The notes under the pieces were generated by a model. It did not search any database. It saw nothing but the letters and a program-made list of their open reading frames with translations, and had not been told where the DNA came from. From NCBI RefSeq assembly GCF_007431345.1, contig NZ_CP041730.1:4402001-4466000 (forward strand): a stretch of 64,000 nucleotides of DNA, written 5' to 3'. Shown here piece by piece: positions 15,611-24,255 of the stretch. This stretch comes from Chitinimonas arctica. Its GTDB lineage: Bacteria > Pseudomonadota > Gammaproteobacteria > Burkholderiales > Chitinimonadaceae. Each line of letters opens with the position of its first letter. Position 1 is the stretch's first letter. A program made the position numbers and the translations under genes.

Positions 15611-17626
15611 ATGTTGGGAAGCATCCAGGACAAGTTGCTGCGGGTTCGTCCACCGCGTGTACGTATTACCTACGACGTCGAGACGGGTGGTGCGCTGGAG
15701 AAGAAGGAGCTGCCATTCATCGTCGGCATCCTGGCCGATCTGTGCGGCGACTTTCTGGCCGAACCCCTGCCGGTGCTGAAGGAGCGGAAGCTGATCGAGA
15801 TCGACCGCGACAACTTCAACAAGGTGCTGGAAGGCATTGCGCCGCAGGTGAAGGTGGGAACCTTGCCGAATGTACTGCCGGGCGGTACGGGCAATCTCAG
15901 CGGCATGCTGGTATTCCAGAAGATGGACGATTTCAGTCCGGTGCAGGTGATCCAGCAGGTCGCGCCGATGCGGGCCTTGTATGAAGGCCGCGCCCGCATC
16001 CGCTTCCTGCAATCGAAGGCGGAAATCGCCGACCGGCTGGCCAAGTACCTGGACCTGGTGGTCGATCTGGGGCCGGAAGGTACGGCCGCCCGCACCGAGT
16101 TGGTGGGCCTGTTCGACCCGGCCGTGGACGACCCCGCCAAATGGGGCCAGGTAGCGCCCACGGGTGCCTTGGCCGAGCTGATCGGACCGGAGGGTCTTAA
16201 TCTGGACCCGGAAGCCAGCGCGACCCTGCTGGAACTGATGGGCCAGTTCGCCGTGGATGTCGCCGCGCCGCTCAGCGAAGCCCAAATGAAGGGTGCTGCC
16301 GCCCTGATCGATACCCGGGTGGCCGATATCGACCGCGCCCTGGGCCTGCAATTGGATGTGATCATGCACTCGGCCGCTTTTCAGCGGCTGGAGGCGACCT
16401 GGCGTGGCCTGCATTACCTGGTGTCGCGGACCGAGACGGGTGCGCTGCTCAAGCTGCGGGTGTTGAATGCCTCCAAGAAGGATCTGCTCGACGACCTGAC
16501 CAAGGCGGTCGAATTCGACCAGAGCGGTCTGTTCAAGATGATCTACGAGGCCGAGTACGGCACCTATGGCGGCCAGCCCTTCAGCATGCTGGTGGGCGAC
16601 TACGAGTTCGGCCGCCATCCGGAGGATATGCTGCTGCTGGCCAAGCTTGCCGAAGTGGCGGCTGCCGGCCACGCGCCTTTTATCGCCTCGGCCTATGCCA
16701 AGCTGTTCGACCTGGACAATTTCGAGAGCCTGGCCAAGCCGCGCGATCTGCAGAAGATTTTCGAGAGTGTCGAACTGGAAAACTGGCGAGCCTTTCGCCA
16801 AAGCGAAGATTCACGTTATGTGACATTGGCCTTGCCGCGTGTATTGATCCGGCTCCCTTATGGCCGCGATACCTTGTCCTGCGAGGGTGTCAATTACGAG
16901 GAAAACGTCGGCCGGATCGATCCCAGCCAGGCTGGCGACGATGCCCGTCTGATCGCCCCTGCGTCCGGCCATTTCCTGTGGGGGAATGCCGCGCTGATCC
17001 TGGCGGAACGGATTACCAATGCCTTCTCGCTCTACGGCTGGACCGCCGCCATTCGCGGGGTGGAGGGCGGTGGCCTGGTGGCGGGACTGCCGGTCTACAC
17101 CTACAAGAGCGACGACGGCGATGTCGAGATGATCTGTCCCACCCAGGTGGCCATCACCGACCGGCGCGAGAAGGAATTGAACGACCTGGGCTTTATGGCC
17201 ATCTGCCATTGCAAGGGCACCAGCAAGGCGGCCTTCTTCGGTGGCCAAAGCACCAATCTACCGAAGAAATACCTGTCCGATGTCGCCAATAGCAACGCCC
17301 AGATATCGGCCATGCTGCCCTACATACTGGCCGCGTCGCGCTTCGCCCACTACGTCAAGGTGATCATGCGCGAGAAAGTGGGTTCCTTTATGACCCGGGG
17401 CAATGTGGAAGCCTTCCTGAACGGCTGGATCGGCCAGTACGTGCTGCTGGACGAAAACGCCGCGCAAGAGGTGAAGGCCGCCTATCCGCTCAGCGCCGCC
17501 AAGATCAGCGTGACCGAAGTGCCCGGCAAGCCCGGCAGCTACAAGGCCACGCTATTCCTGCGGCCGCACTTCCAATTGGAAGAGCTGACTACCTCGATCC
17601 GCCTGGTGGCCGAATTACCGGCATAG
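15611..17626 (+). CDS. T6SS contractile sheath protein, natural TssB-TssC fusion
   Basis: A single 671-residue polypeptide containing both sheath subunits. Residues 1-150 are TssB (VipA): RVRITYDVETGGALEKKELP, FIVGILADLCG, PLPVLKERKLIEIDRDNFN. Residues 151-200 are a linker. Residues about 200-671 are TssC (VipB): AAFQRLEATWRGLHYLVSRT, LFKMIYEAEYGTYGG, MLVGDYEFGRHPEDM, AHYVKVIMREKVGSFM, and the C-terminal FLRPHFQLEELTTSIRLVAEL. There is no stop, frameshift or internal start with RBS between the halves. Normally tssB (about 165 aa) and tssC (about 490 aa) are separate adjacent genes. The start ATG 15611 has GGAGCGGAG upstream. The protein should polymerise into the sheath around the Hcp tube. 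The fusion makes the TssC N-terminus, the known ClpV contact in VipB, internal. Confidence 0.95.
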   Translation: MLGSIQDKLLRVRPPRVRITYDVETGGALEKKELPFIVGILADLCGDFLAEPLPVLKERKLIEIDRDNFNKVLEGIAPQVKVGTLPNVLPGGTGNLSGMLVFQKMDDFSPVQVIQQVAPMRALYEGRARIRFLQSKAEIADRLAKYLDLVVDLGPEGTAARTELVGLFDPAVDDPAKWGQVAPTGALAELIGPEGLNLDPEASATLLELMGQFAVDVAAPLSEAQMKGAAALIDTRVADIDRALGLQLDVIMHSAAFQRLEATWRGLHYLVSRTETGALLKLRVLNASKKDLLDDLTKAVEFDQSGLFKMIYEAEYGTYGGQPFSMLVGDYEFGRHPEDMLLLAKLAEVAAAGHAPFIASAYAKLFDLDNFESLAKPRDLQKIFESVELENWRAFRQSEDSRYVTLALPRVLIRLPYGRDTLSCEGVNYEENVGRIDPSQAGDDARLIAPASGHFLWGNAALILAERITNAFSLYGWTAAIRGVEGGGLVAGLPVYTYKSDDGDVEMICPTQVAITDRREKELNDLGFMAICHCKGTSKAAFFGGQSTNLPKKYLSDVANSNAQISAMLPYILAASRFAHYVKVIMREKVGSFMTRGNVEAFLNGWIGQYVLLDENAAQEVKAAYPLSAAKISVTEVPGKPGSYKATLFLRPHFQLEELTTSIRLVAELPA

Positions 17627-17680
17627 GCCGGACCCGACGCTGAACGGCATGAACCACCCAGTTTATAAAGGACACCCATC

Positions 17681-18286
17681 ATGGATTTAATCCTGTTGCA
17701 ACCCGGCGACCCCTCCCTTTTCTCCAAGGGCGCCGATCCCAATAGCTGGGATAAGGGCGGCAGTTTGATCGATGTATCCGCCTGGAAAGAGGTCGGCGGC
17801 GAAGTGGACGACACCCTGAAAGGCCTCAATGGCACCCTGGCGATCGAGCTGGTATCGGTACACCAGGGCATCAAGCAGCAGATGACCACCGATGTATCGA
17901 ATTCGGCGCGGACCTCCGGCCGTCCGGTCGTGACCGAGTTCACCTGCGTCAAGTATGTGGACAAGCTGTCGGTGAAATTCTTCGACCTGTGTCTGCGGGC
18001 CAAGCCCATGGGTGCCGGCAAGGAACAGCCCACCATGATCCATATCATGCGCAATTCCGGCGACAAGACCGCGAATATCCTCACCATGGCCTTGCGTGAC
18101 GCCATGATCAGCGAGATCCAGTTCCAGTCCAATCCGGACGATATGCCCACCGAGCAGTTCAAGCTCAATTTCACCGAAATCCTGTGGAAATACACCGTCC
18201 AGCGGGCCGATACCGTGACCGCCGGGGTGGTGCCGGCCGGCTGGAGTATCGCCCGCAACCGGCCTATCGGTGGGTTCACCGATTAA
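17681..18286 (+). CDS. hcp: T6SS inner tube protein Hcp (TssD)
   Basis: A 201-residue Hcp-family protein. Hexameric Hcp rings stack into the inner tube that the sheath expels. The protein starts MDLILLQPGDP and shows SRPVVTEFTCVKYVDKLSVKFFDLCL-like strands (RPVVTEF, VKYVDKLS), the PTMIHIMRNSGD...NILTMALRDA segment and the beta-rich end FKLNFTEILWKYTVQ. It is longer than typical Hcp (about 160-170) through an insert near the N-terminus and a C-terminal tail. The ribosome binding site AAAGGA lies 11 bases before the ATG. It lies 54 bases after the sheath gene, consistent with one operon. Confidence 0.88.
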   Translation: MDLILLQPGDPSLFSKGADPNSWDKGGSLIDVSAWKEVGGEVDDTLKGLNGTLAIELVSVHQGIKQQMTTDVSNSARTSGRPVVTEFTCVKYVDKLSVKFFDLCLRAKPMGAGKEQPTMIHIMRNSGDKTANILTMALRDAMISEIQFQSNPDDMPTEQFKLNFTEILWKYTVQRADTVTAGVVPAGWSIARNRPIGGFTD

Positions 18287-18310
18287 CGCAAGGCAAGCCG
18301 GTGAAAGCAT

Positions 18311-18682
18311 ATGGCTTTTCTGTTCGAGCGCCTGGCGGCCAACGGCCGGGACGACATCGATCTGCGCCAGGCGGTGCTGGACCAGCTGGATTGGCTGGTC
18401 GGTAGCCGCGAATGGCTGGCCGAGCAGAGCGGCCAGGCCCTGATCGATATCGTCATGCCGGAGCCGCCCGGGCTGGCGGCCAACGGTACCGACCTGGCCC
18501 GCTATGCCCAAAGGCTGCGGCGCTTGATCGCGCTGCACGAGCCACGGCTGCGGAATATGCAGTTGCGGCTGGAACCGACCGGGCGTGCCATGTCGCCGTT
18601 CCGGGTGGTGGTCAGCGGCAACCTGGCGACGGATGGGCCTGAGCAGATGCTGTATTTCGAGCGCGACGCGGGACCTAGATAG
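18311..18682 (+). CDS. tssE: T6SS baseplate protein TssE (gp25-like)
   Basis: A 123-residue homologue of phage T4 gp25, the baseplate subunit from which sheath assembly starts. It begins with a helix leading to LFERLA, has the variable region with REWLAEQSG, then LARYAQRLRRLIALHEPRLRNMQLRLEPT, close to the family pattern IxxxIxxxEPRLxxVxV. The C-terminus FRVVVSGNL...LYFERDAG matches the gp25 beta-strand end. Length is normal for TssE (about 130-150). It lies 24 bases after hcp. Confidence 0.85.
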   Translation: MAFLFERLAANGRDDIDLRQAVLDQLDWLVGSREWLAEQSGQALIDIVMPEPPGLAANGTDLARYAQRLRRLIALHEPRLRNMQLRLEPTGRAMSPFRVVVSGNLATDGPEQMLYFERDAGPR

Positions 18683-18715
18683 GCTAGGCGGGCGTACGCG
18701 ACAGGGGGGAGTGGC

Positions 18716-20533
18716 ATGCGTGCGGCAAGCGATTTCCGCGATTATTTCGAAGCGGAACTGATGCAGTTGCGTGAACAGGCGGTGGCGTTCGGAGAAGACA
18801 ATCCGGCCGCCGCCCATGCCCTGGCTTTAGGGCAGGGCCGCTCCGGCGATCCGCATATCGAATTGCTGATGCAGTCCTTTGCCTTTTTGACCGGCCGGCT
18901 GCGCCACCAGCTGGACCGCGACAAGGCGCTGTTGCCCAATGCCTTGATGGCACAGCTTTACCCGCACCTGGCCGCGCCCATCCCCAGCCTGACGGTGGCC
19001 GAGCTGGCGGTACGGGCCGATGCCGCCAATTTCACCGCGCCGGTGGTGCTGGAGCGGGGCCGCGAGTTTCATGCCCTGGCCAAGGATGACGATGGCCGTG
19101 CCGTGCGCTGCCGCTTGCGCAGCTGCTTCAGCACGCCGCTGGTGCCGCTGGAGGTGGTCGAATTGGGCATGGTCTCCACCACCGCCTATGACCTGGGCGA
19201 TGCGCCGGAAGTGCATTCGGTGCTGAAGCTACGCCTGCGTGCCATCGGCCCGGAGCCTATGTCGGCACTGGACTTGTCGCGTCTGCGTTTCTACCTCGAT
19301 ATCGAGAATCCCCAGGTCTGGCGGCTGTATGAATTGCTGGCGGTCCACCTGGCCGGCTTGGCCACCCTGCCGGCCGGTGGCGGCGGCAAGCCGTGCCGCA
19401 AGCCGGCCGGCGCACTGCGCTGGCTGGGTTTCGGCGAGGACGAGGCGGCCCTGGATACCGACCTGGTTACCCATCCCGGCTATCGGCTGGTGCAGGAGTA
19501 TTTCGCCTTCCCGGAAAAATTCCTGTTCTTCGAGCTGGATGAGCTGGATTTCAGCGCTGCCGGAGCGGAGGCCGAGGTGCTGTTTCTGCTGCGCAGCAGC
19601 GTGGACAAGACCCTGGACCCCGGCCAAAGCGCCATGCGTCTTAACTGCGTACCGCTGATCAATCTGTTTATGCAGCGGCTGGAGCCGGTGGCGCTGGACC
19701 ATCGCCATTACGAGTACCGGCTGAGCGGCGACCATGCCCATCACCGCTATACGGAGATCTATCGGGTCGAGTCCCTGCAAGCGATCCGGCCCGGCGAGGC
19801 AGCCCGTCCCATCGCGCCGTATTTCGCACTGGATGGTTTCGGCAAATTGGAGCGGCAGGACTACTTCTACGTGGTCCGCCGGGTCGAAAGCCTGTTGCGC
19901 GGCGTGCCGGGTACCGAGTGCTACGTGTCCTTCCTGGATATGGGTTTCGAAACCCGCCGTCCGGCCGACGAGACGCTGGGTGGCCGGGCGCTGTGTACCA
20001 ACCGGCGCCTGGCCGAGCAGCTGCGCTTGGGAGACCGGCTGCAGCTGGAGGGGCCGGGTCCCGTCCAGGCCGCCACCGTGGCGGCCAAACCCACGCCGCA
20101 CCAGACGCCCGCGCTGCTGGGCGGCCAGCCTTGGGCGCTGATCTCGCAATTGCTGCTGAACCACCTGTCGCTAAGCGGCGGCGCCGAGGCGATGAATGCG
20201 CTCAAAAGCATGCTGGGCCTGCATCTGGGCCGCGCCAGCCTGGTGGGCGCCAAGCAGATCGACAGTTTGAGCGGCCTGCGCACCCGTCCCATGGTCAAGG
20301 ACCTGTACCGCGACGGCCGGCATGTGCTGGTCGAAGGTTTGGCCATCACGCTGAAGATCGATAGACAGCGCTTCGAAGGCGGTAGCCCGGTGTTGTTCGC
20401 CGATCTGTTGCGGCGGTTTTTCGCGCTGTACGCCAGCGTCAACACCCTGATCGAAGTCAGCCTTGAAACGCAGGATGTCAAAGGGAAGCTCAAGACATGG
20501 CCAGCCATGGTTGGCGCACAAACCGTCCTCTGA
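18716..20533 (+). CDS. tssF: T6SS baseplate protein TssF
   Basis: A 605-residue VasA/ImpG family protein, the large baseplate wedge subunit. The N-terminus FRDYFEAELMQLREQAVAFG is diagnostic, followed by GRSGDPHIELLMQSFAFLTGRLRHQLD and LLPNALMAQLYPHLAAPIPS. The middle has INLFMQRLEPVALDHRHYEYR, and the C-terminus GLRTRPMVKDLYRDGRHVLVEG with LLRRFFALYASVNTLIEVSL. Length agrees with the family (about 590-620). GGGGGAG before ATG 18716 is a strong RBS. The gene overlaps tssG by 37 bases. Confidence 0.95.
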   Translation: MRAASDFRDYFEAELMQLREQAVAFGEDNPAAAHALALGQGRSGDPHIELLMQSFAFLTGRLRHQLDRDKALLPNALMAQLYPHLAAPIPSLTVAELAVRADAANFTAPVVLERGREFHALAKDDDGRAVRCRLRSCFSTPLVPLEVVELGMVSTTAYDLGDAPEVHSVLKLRLRAIGPEPMSALDLSRLRFYLDIENPQVWRLYELLAVHLAGLATLPAGGGGKPCRKPAGALRWLGFGEDEAALDTDLVTHPGYRLVQEYFAFPEKFLFFELDELDFSAAGAEAEVLFLLRSSVDKTLDPGQSAMRLNCVPLINLFMQRLEPVALDHRHYEYRLSGDHAHHRYTEIYRVESLQAIRPGEAARPIAPYFALDGFGKLERQDYFYVVRRVESLLRGVPGTECYVSFLDMGFETRRPADETLGGRALCTNRRLAEQLRLGDRLQLEGPGPVQAATVAAKPTPHQTPALLGGQPWALISQLLLNHLSLSGGAEAMNALKSMLGLHLGRASLVGAKQIDSLSGLRTRPMVKDLYRDGRHVLVEGLAITLKIDRQRFEGGSPVLFADLLRRFFALYASVNTLIEVSLETQDVKGKLKTWPAMVGAQTVL

Positions 20534-21561
20534 CCCGCGAATTGCGCGAGGACTGCGCCGGATTCGATTTCTATCAGCTGGTACGCCTGCTGCTGCACGA
20601 GCGGGGCGCCGGGGGCGACCCGTTGGGCGCCGCGCTGGATGCGCAGCTGTGCTTTCGCGCCAATCTGGAACAGGGTTTTCCCGGCCAGGAGGTGCGCAAT
20701 GTCAGCGAACCGGGCGGTTCGGCCGGGCGGCTGCGCATAGAAACCGGCAATTATGCGCTGGCCGGCTACCTCGGCCCGCTGCCGGAAGCACTGGTCGAAC
20801 AGATGCTGGCGCGCATGCGGGCAGGCAGCCACGCCATGCCGCGCTTTCTCGATCTGTTCAACCACCGCCTGAATGCCTTGCGCTACCAGCTCAAGGCGGC
20901 GCCACGGCTGGGCTTGAATCTGCTGCGGCCGGAGCGCACCGAACTGGCCGCCATGCTGGCCGCCCTGATGGGCATGGCGGCGCCCGGCCTGGCCGAACAG
21001 ATGCCCTTGCCGCGCCGGGTCTGGCTGGGCTTGGCCGGCTTGCTCGCCGATCCGCGCCGCAGCGCGCCGGCGCTGACCCGGGTGGTCGCCCGCTTTATCG
21101 GCGCGCCGGTTGAATTGGAGTCGCTGCTGGGCGCCTGGCGTGACCGTTGCGATGAAGATGCCACCCGCTTGGGCCGCGCCTGCCACGGTCTGGGCAGCCA
21201 GACGCGGCTGGGCCGGCAAGCCTGGCTGCCGACGGCGCGGATCAGGCTGACCTTGGGCCCGTTGGATTACACCCGCTACTGCTGCCTGTTGCCCAAGTCG
21301 CGCAGCAACAGCAGCGATGTGCACCCGCAGCTGTGCGGACTGCTGCGCTTCCTGCTGGAACGGCGGCAGGATTGCTGGATACGGCTGCGGCTGGCGCCCG
21401 GCCAGGCGCCGGCCGCCACGCTGACCGCGCGCGAACGGCGGCTGGACCCCGCTTGCGGCATCTATTACGGCCTGCGCCTGGGGCAGACCGCCTGGCTGGC
21501 GGGCCCAACGGATGGCGAGCGGACGGCGGAGTTCCTGGTCCCCGCGTATGGAGAAACCTGA
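20497..21561 (+). CDS. tssG: T6SS baseplate protein TssG
   Basis: A 354-residue VasB/ImpH family protein that forms the wedge complex with TssF and TssE. The family start is visible (FDFYQLVRLLLHERGAG), then RNVSEPGG...ALAGYLGPLPEAL, FLDLFNHRLNALRYQL, a long helical section, LLGAWRDRCD...LGRACHGLGSQTRLG and the C-terminal DYTRYCCLLP with FLLERRQDCWIRLRLAPG. Length is typical. It starts inside the end of tssF, a common arrangement that indicates coupled translation. Confidence 0.93.
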   Translation: MASHGWRTNRPLTRELREDCAGFDFYQLVRLLLHERGAGGDPLGAALDAQLCFRANLEQGFPGQEVRNVSEPGGSAGRLRIETGNYALAGYLGPLPEALVEQMLARMRAGSHAMPRFLDLFNHRLNALRYQLKAAPRLGLNLLRPERTELAAMLAALMGMAAPGLAEQMPLPRRVWLGLAGLLADPRRSAPALTRVVARFIGAPVELESLLGAWRDRCDEDATRLGRACHGLGSQTRLGRQAWLPTARIRLTLGPLDYTRYCCLLPKSRSNSSDVHPQLCGLLRFLLERRQDCWIRLRLAPGQAPAATLTARERRLDPACGIYYGLRLGQTAWLAGPTDGERTAEFLVPAYGET

Positions 21562-21626
21562 ATGCGGCAGGCAGCAACGGCACCCACGGGATCTTGGCCC
21601 GTAGCAACGATTAAGAGGATAGTCAC

Positions 21627-24248
21627 ATGAACGCGCCCTTGGATACGACGGGCATCACCCGCATCGAAGTGGTCGACGCACCCGCGCTGTTCCTGCATCT
21701 GGCGATCTTTATCGACAATCGCCAGCTGATCGGCGACGAGACGTTTCGCCTGGTCAGCTTCACCGGCAACGAAAGCGTGTCCGAGCCGTTCGAGTATCAA
21801 TTGGAACTGCACGGCAACGACCAATGGCAGGCCGACCCGCAGCGCAAGGCACGGATCGAAACCCTGCGCTTCGATAGCCTGATCGGCAAGCCGGTCACCT
21901 TTGCCGTGGGTCTGCCGGATATCAGCGACGATCCGCCCACCACCGCCATCATGCGCTCCAGCCTGCGCTTCCAGGCCGCGCTCACGGGCGGTTCGACCGC
22001 CGGCCTGTCGCTGTTCAACGGCATGGTGGCGGCCTTTGCCATGGCGGGCCCCGGGGTCTATCACCTGACCGTGCGACCGGCCTTGTGGCGGCTGACCCTG
22101 GCCAATCGCTACGAAATCTATGACGACCGCAGCGTGGCGCAGGCGGTGGTCGATGTGCTGGCCTATCACCATATCGTGCCCGACATGGCGGCGGTGGATG
22201 GGCTGGCGACCGCGCGCAGCCAGGATTGGCTGCAGGCCGGCGAGTCGGACTATGAGTTCCTGCGCCGGCTGATGGGCAAGGCGCATCTGTATTTCTATTT
22301 TCGCCATGGTGCGCGTGGCCATGAACTGGTGTTCGCCAATCGGCCCGATTATCCCGACCAGGTGCTGCCGGGCCAGCCGCTGCGCTACACCTTTACCGAT
22401 ACCGACGCCAACGGCCTCGGCCAGTTCGATGTGATCGGCGATTACCGCTACCAGCAAAGCCTGGGCATCAGCGCCGTGCATACCGTCTTCACCCGCCAGT
22501 ACCAGGCCTGGCAGGTGGACGGGGTACCGCCCATTCTGCAGTTCGATGCGCCGCCGCATAGCGCCGAGGCGGGCGACCAGGTGTTCATGCAGCACAAGGT
22601 CTATCAGTACGGCAACGACAAGCTGGCCGCCGAGCATTTCGCCCGCATGACCATGCAAGCCAGCAGCACGGCGGCTAGCCAGTTGAGCGGCGGAAGTTTT
22701 TGCGCCCTGTTCCGCGCCGGCTTCCGCTTTTGCATGAGCGAGGCCGATCGAGCCGATTGCCAGCCTTCGCCGGTTCGGCCCAGCCTGGAAGGACGGCCTT
22801 TCGTGCTGACCCGGGTCGAGCACGAGGCCAGCCAGGACGGCGGCTACCGCAATAAATTCGAAGCAACCGAAGCCAGTGGCCTGGTGGCGGCATTTTCACT
22901 GGCCGATACGCAGCAGGGTTCGGTGCTGGCGGTGGTGGTCGAGCACGCCAGCGAACGGGTGCCCAAGAGCTGGAAATACTACGAAAAGGGCGACTTCGAT
23001 CCGCAGACGCAAAGCTATCTGGATAGCGCCAGCGACCAACGCCAGGTCAAGGCGCAAGGCGTCTACGTGCGACTGGCCACCGATGCACCCGCCACCCGCC
23101 GCTGGGTCAAGCTGGCAGCGCATATGCAGACCGCACCCGAGATCGGTGCGCAGGTCATCGTCAGCCGCGCCAACGACGAATCCGAGCTGCCCGAACTCCA
23201 GCAAGTGGTGCAGGCCGGCGGCAACAAGGTGGTGACGCCCTCGACCTGGACCGCCGATACCCGGGTGGGCAGCGGCTACAGCACCCGCTACGGCGATGGC
23301 ATCAGCCTGGGTTTCGGCGCCGGTTCGGTCGCCGACCTGGGCAAGGCCGTGAACATCGCCAGCGGCGCCTACGAGACCGGTCGCTTCCGCGATGCCGGTT
23401 ACAACCAGGGCGCCAATTATGGCTTCTCCACCTCGGAAAGCACGGCCGCTTCCGCCAGCCAGGACCTGGCCGCGACCTACGGACCCTACCAGTCGCACGC
23501 CGACGATCTGTTGTCGGTCAACGAGTCCTTCGGCTCCAGCTTCAGCCGCAGCGTGGGCCAGGTGCAATCCGGCATCGCCCAGCACGATATCAGCTACAAC
23601 GACAGCCATTTCGGCCAGACCGAAAGCCTGACCAAGGTGGATCGCACCGCCCGCTCGTCCTCTACCCATGGCGGCGACGTCAGCAACCGTACCGTGATGC
23701 AGGCCGACAGCTACAACTTTACCCAGGTGGACGGCAAGTCCACCTCCGAGACCACCCATAACGGCAAGCTCAGCAGTACTACCACGGTCAATGCCGATAC
23801 CTCCAACCGCACCGAGCATTTCGGCAATGTCGACAACTTCACCCGTATCAGCCAGGTCAGCACCTCGCGCAATGAAATCGGCGTGCAGAGCAATAGCAGC
23901 GCCATCGGCGTAAGCAACAGCAACGACGTCATCGGCGCCAGCGTCAACGTCAACCTGACCGGCGCCAGCAGCCAGACCGGCATGACCGGTATCAGCAGTT
24001 CGACCCACCTGGTCGGCGTCAGCGACAGCACCAGCCTGACCGGCGTCACGGATGCCTGCAATATCACCGGCGTATCGACCCAGCTATCGCTTACCGGCGT
24101 GGAAGACAAACTCAATCTCTACGGCATTTCGTCGGAGATTTCGCTGGGCGTGATCGGCTACAGATACCAGGACGAACTGCTCAAACCCAAGATGGAGCAA
24201 GAAGGTCCCACGCTCAAGCTCCTGTCGGCCTTGTTGATTATCCTGTGA
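21627..24248 (+). CDS. vgrG: T6SS spike protein VgrG (TssI)
   Basis: An 873-residue VgrG. Residues about 25-430 are the gp27/phage-tail-hub part (GDETFRLVSFTGNESVSEPFEYQLEL, LANRYEIYDDRSVAQAVVDVL, QAGESDYEFLRRLMGKAHLYFYF, LTRVEHEA). A gp5 OB-like region follows (GVYVRLATDAPATRRWVKLA, ELPELQQVVQAGGNKVV). Residues about 600-845 are a low-complexity Ser/Thr/Asn/Gly-rich tail that ends in short repeats of the kind LTGVSxSxxLTGV, expected to form the triangular beta-helix needle. There is no recognisable C-terminal toxin domain; the end is LLKPKMEQEGPTLKLLS. The gene is followed seven bases later by the DUF2169 gene, so this spike probably carries the cargo encoded just downstream. Confidence 0.93.
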   Translation: MNAPLDTTGITRIEVVDAPALFLHLAIFIDNRQLIGDETFRLVSFTGNESVSEPFEYQLELHGNDQWQADPQRKARIETLRFDSLIGKPVTFAVGLPDISDDPPTTAIMRSSLRFQAALTGGSTAGLSLFNGMVAAFAMAGPGVYHLTVRPALWRLTLANRYEIYDDRSVAQAVVDVLAYHHIVPDMAAVDGLATARSQDWLQAGESDYEFLRRLMGKAHLYFYFRHGARGHELVFANRPDYPDQVLPGQPLRYTFTDTDANGLGQFDVIGDYRYQQSLGISAVHTVFTRQYQAWQVDGVPPILQFDAPPHSAEAGDQVFMQHKVYQYGNDKLAAEHFARMTMQASSTAASQLSGGSFCALFRAGFRFCMSEADRADCQPSPVRPSLEGRPFVLTRVEHEASQDGGYRNKFEATEASGLVAAFSLADTQQGSVLAVVVEHASERVPKSWKYYEKGDFDPQTQSYLDSASDQRQVKAQGVYVRLATDAPATRRWVKLAAHMQTAPEIGAQVIVSRANDESELPELQQVVQAGGNKVVTPSTWTADTRVGSGYSTRYGDGISLGFGAGSVADLGKAVNIASGAYETGRFRDAGYNQGANYGFSTSESTAASASQDLAATYGPYQSHADDLLSVNESFGSSFSRSVGQVQSGIAQHDISYNDSHFGQTESLTKVDRTARSSSTHGGDVSNRTVMQADSYNFTQVDGKSTSETTHNGKLSSTTTVNADTSNRTEHFGNVDNFTRISQVSTSRNEIGVQSNSSAIGVSNSNDVIGASVNVNLTGASSQTGMTGISSSTHLVGVSDSTSLTGVTDACNITGVSTQLSLTGVEDKLNLYGISSEISLGVIGYRYQDELLKPKMEQEGPTLKLLSALLIIL

Positions 24249-24255
24249 GGCCGGC

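Noticed and set aside
22896..24008. 370-codon minus-strand frame opposite the vgrG tail
   Set aside because: The repeats belong to VgrG on the plus strand; the antisense reading is Ala/Val/Gly-rich low complexity.
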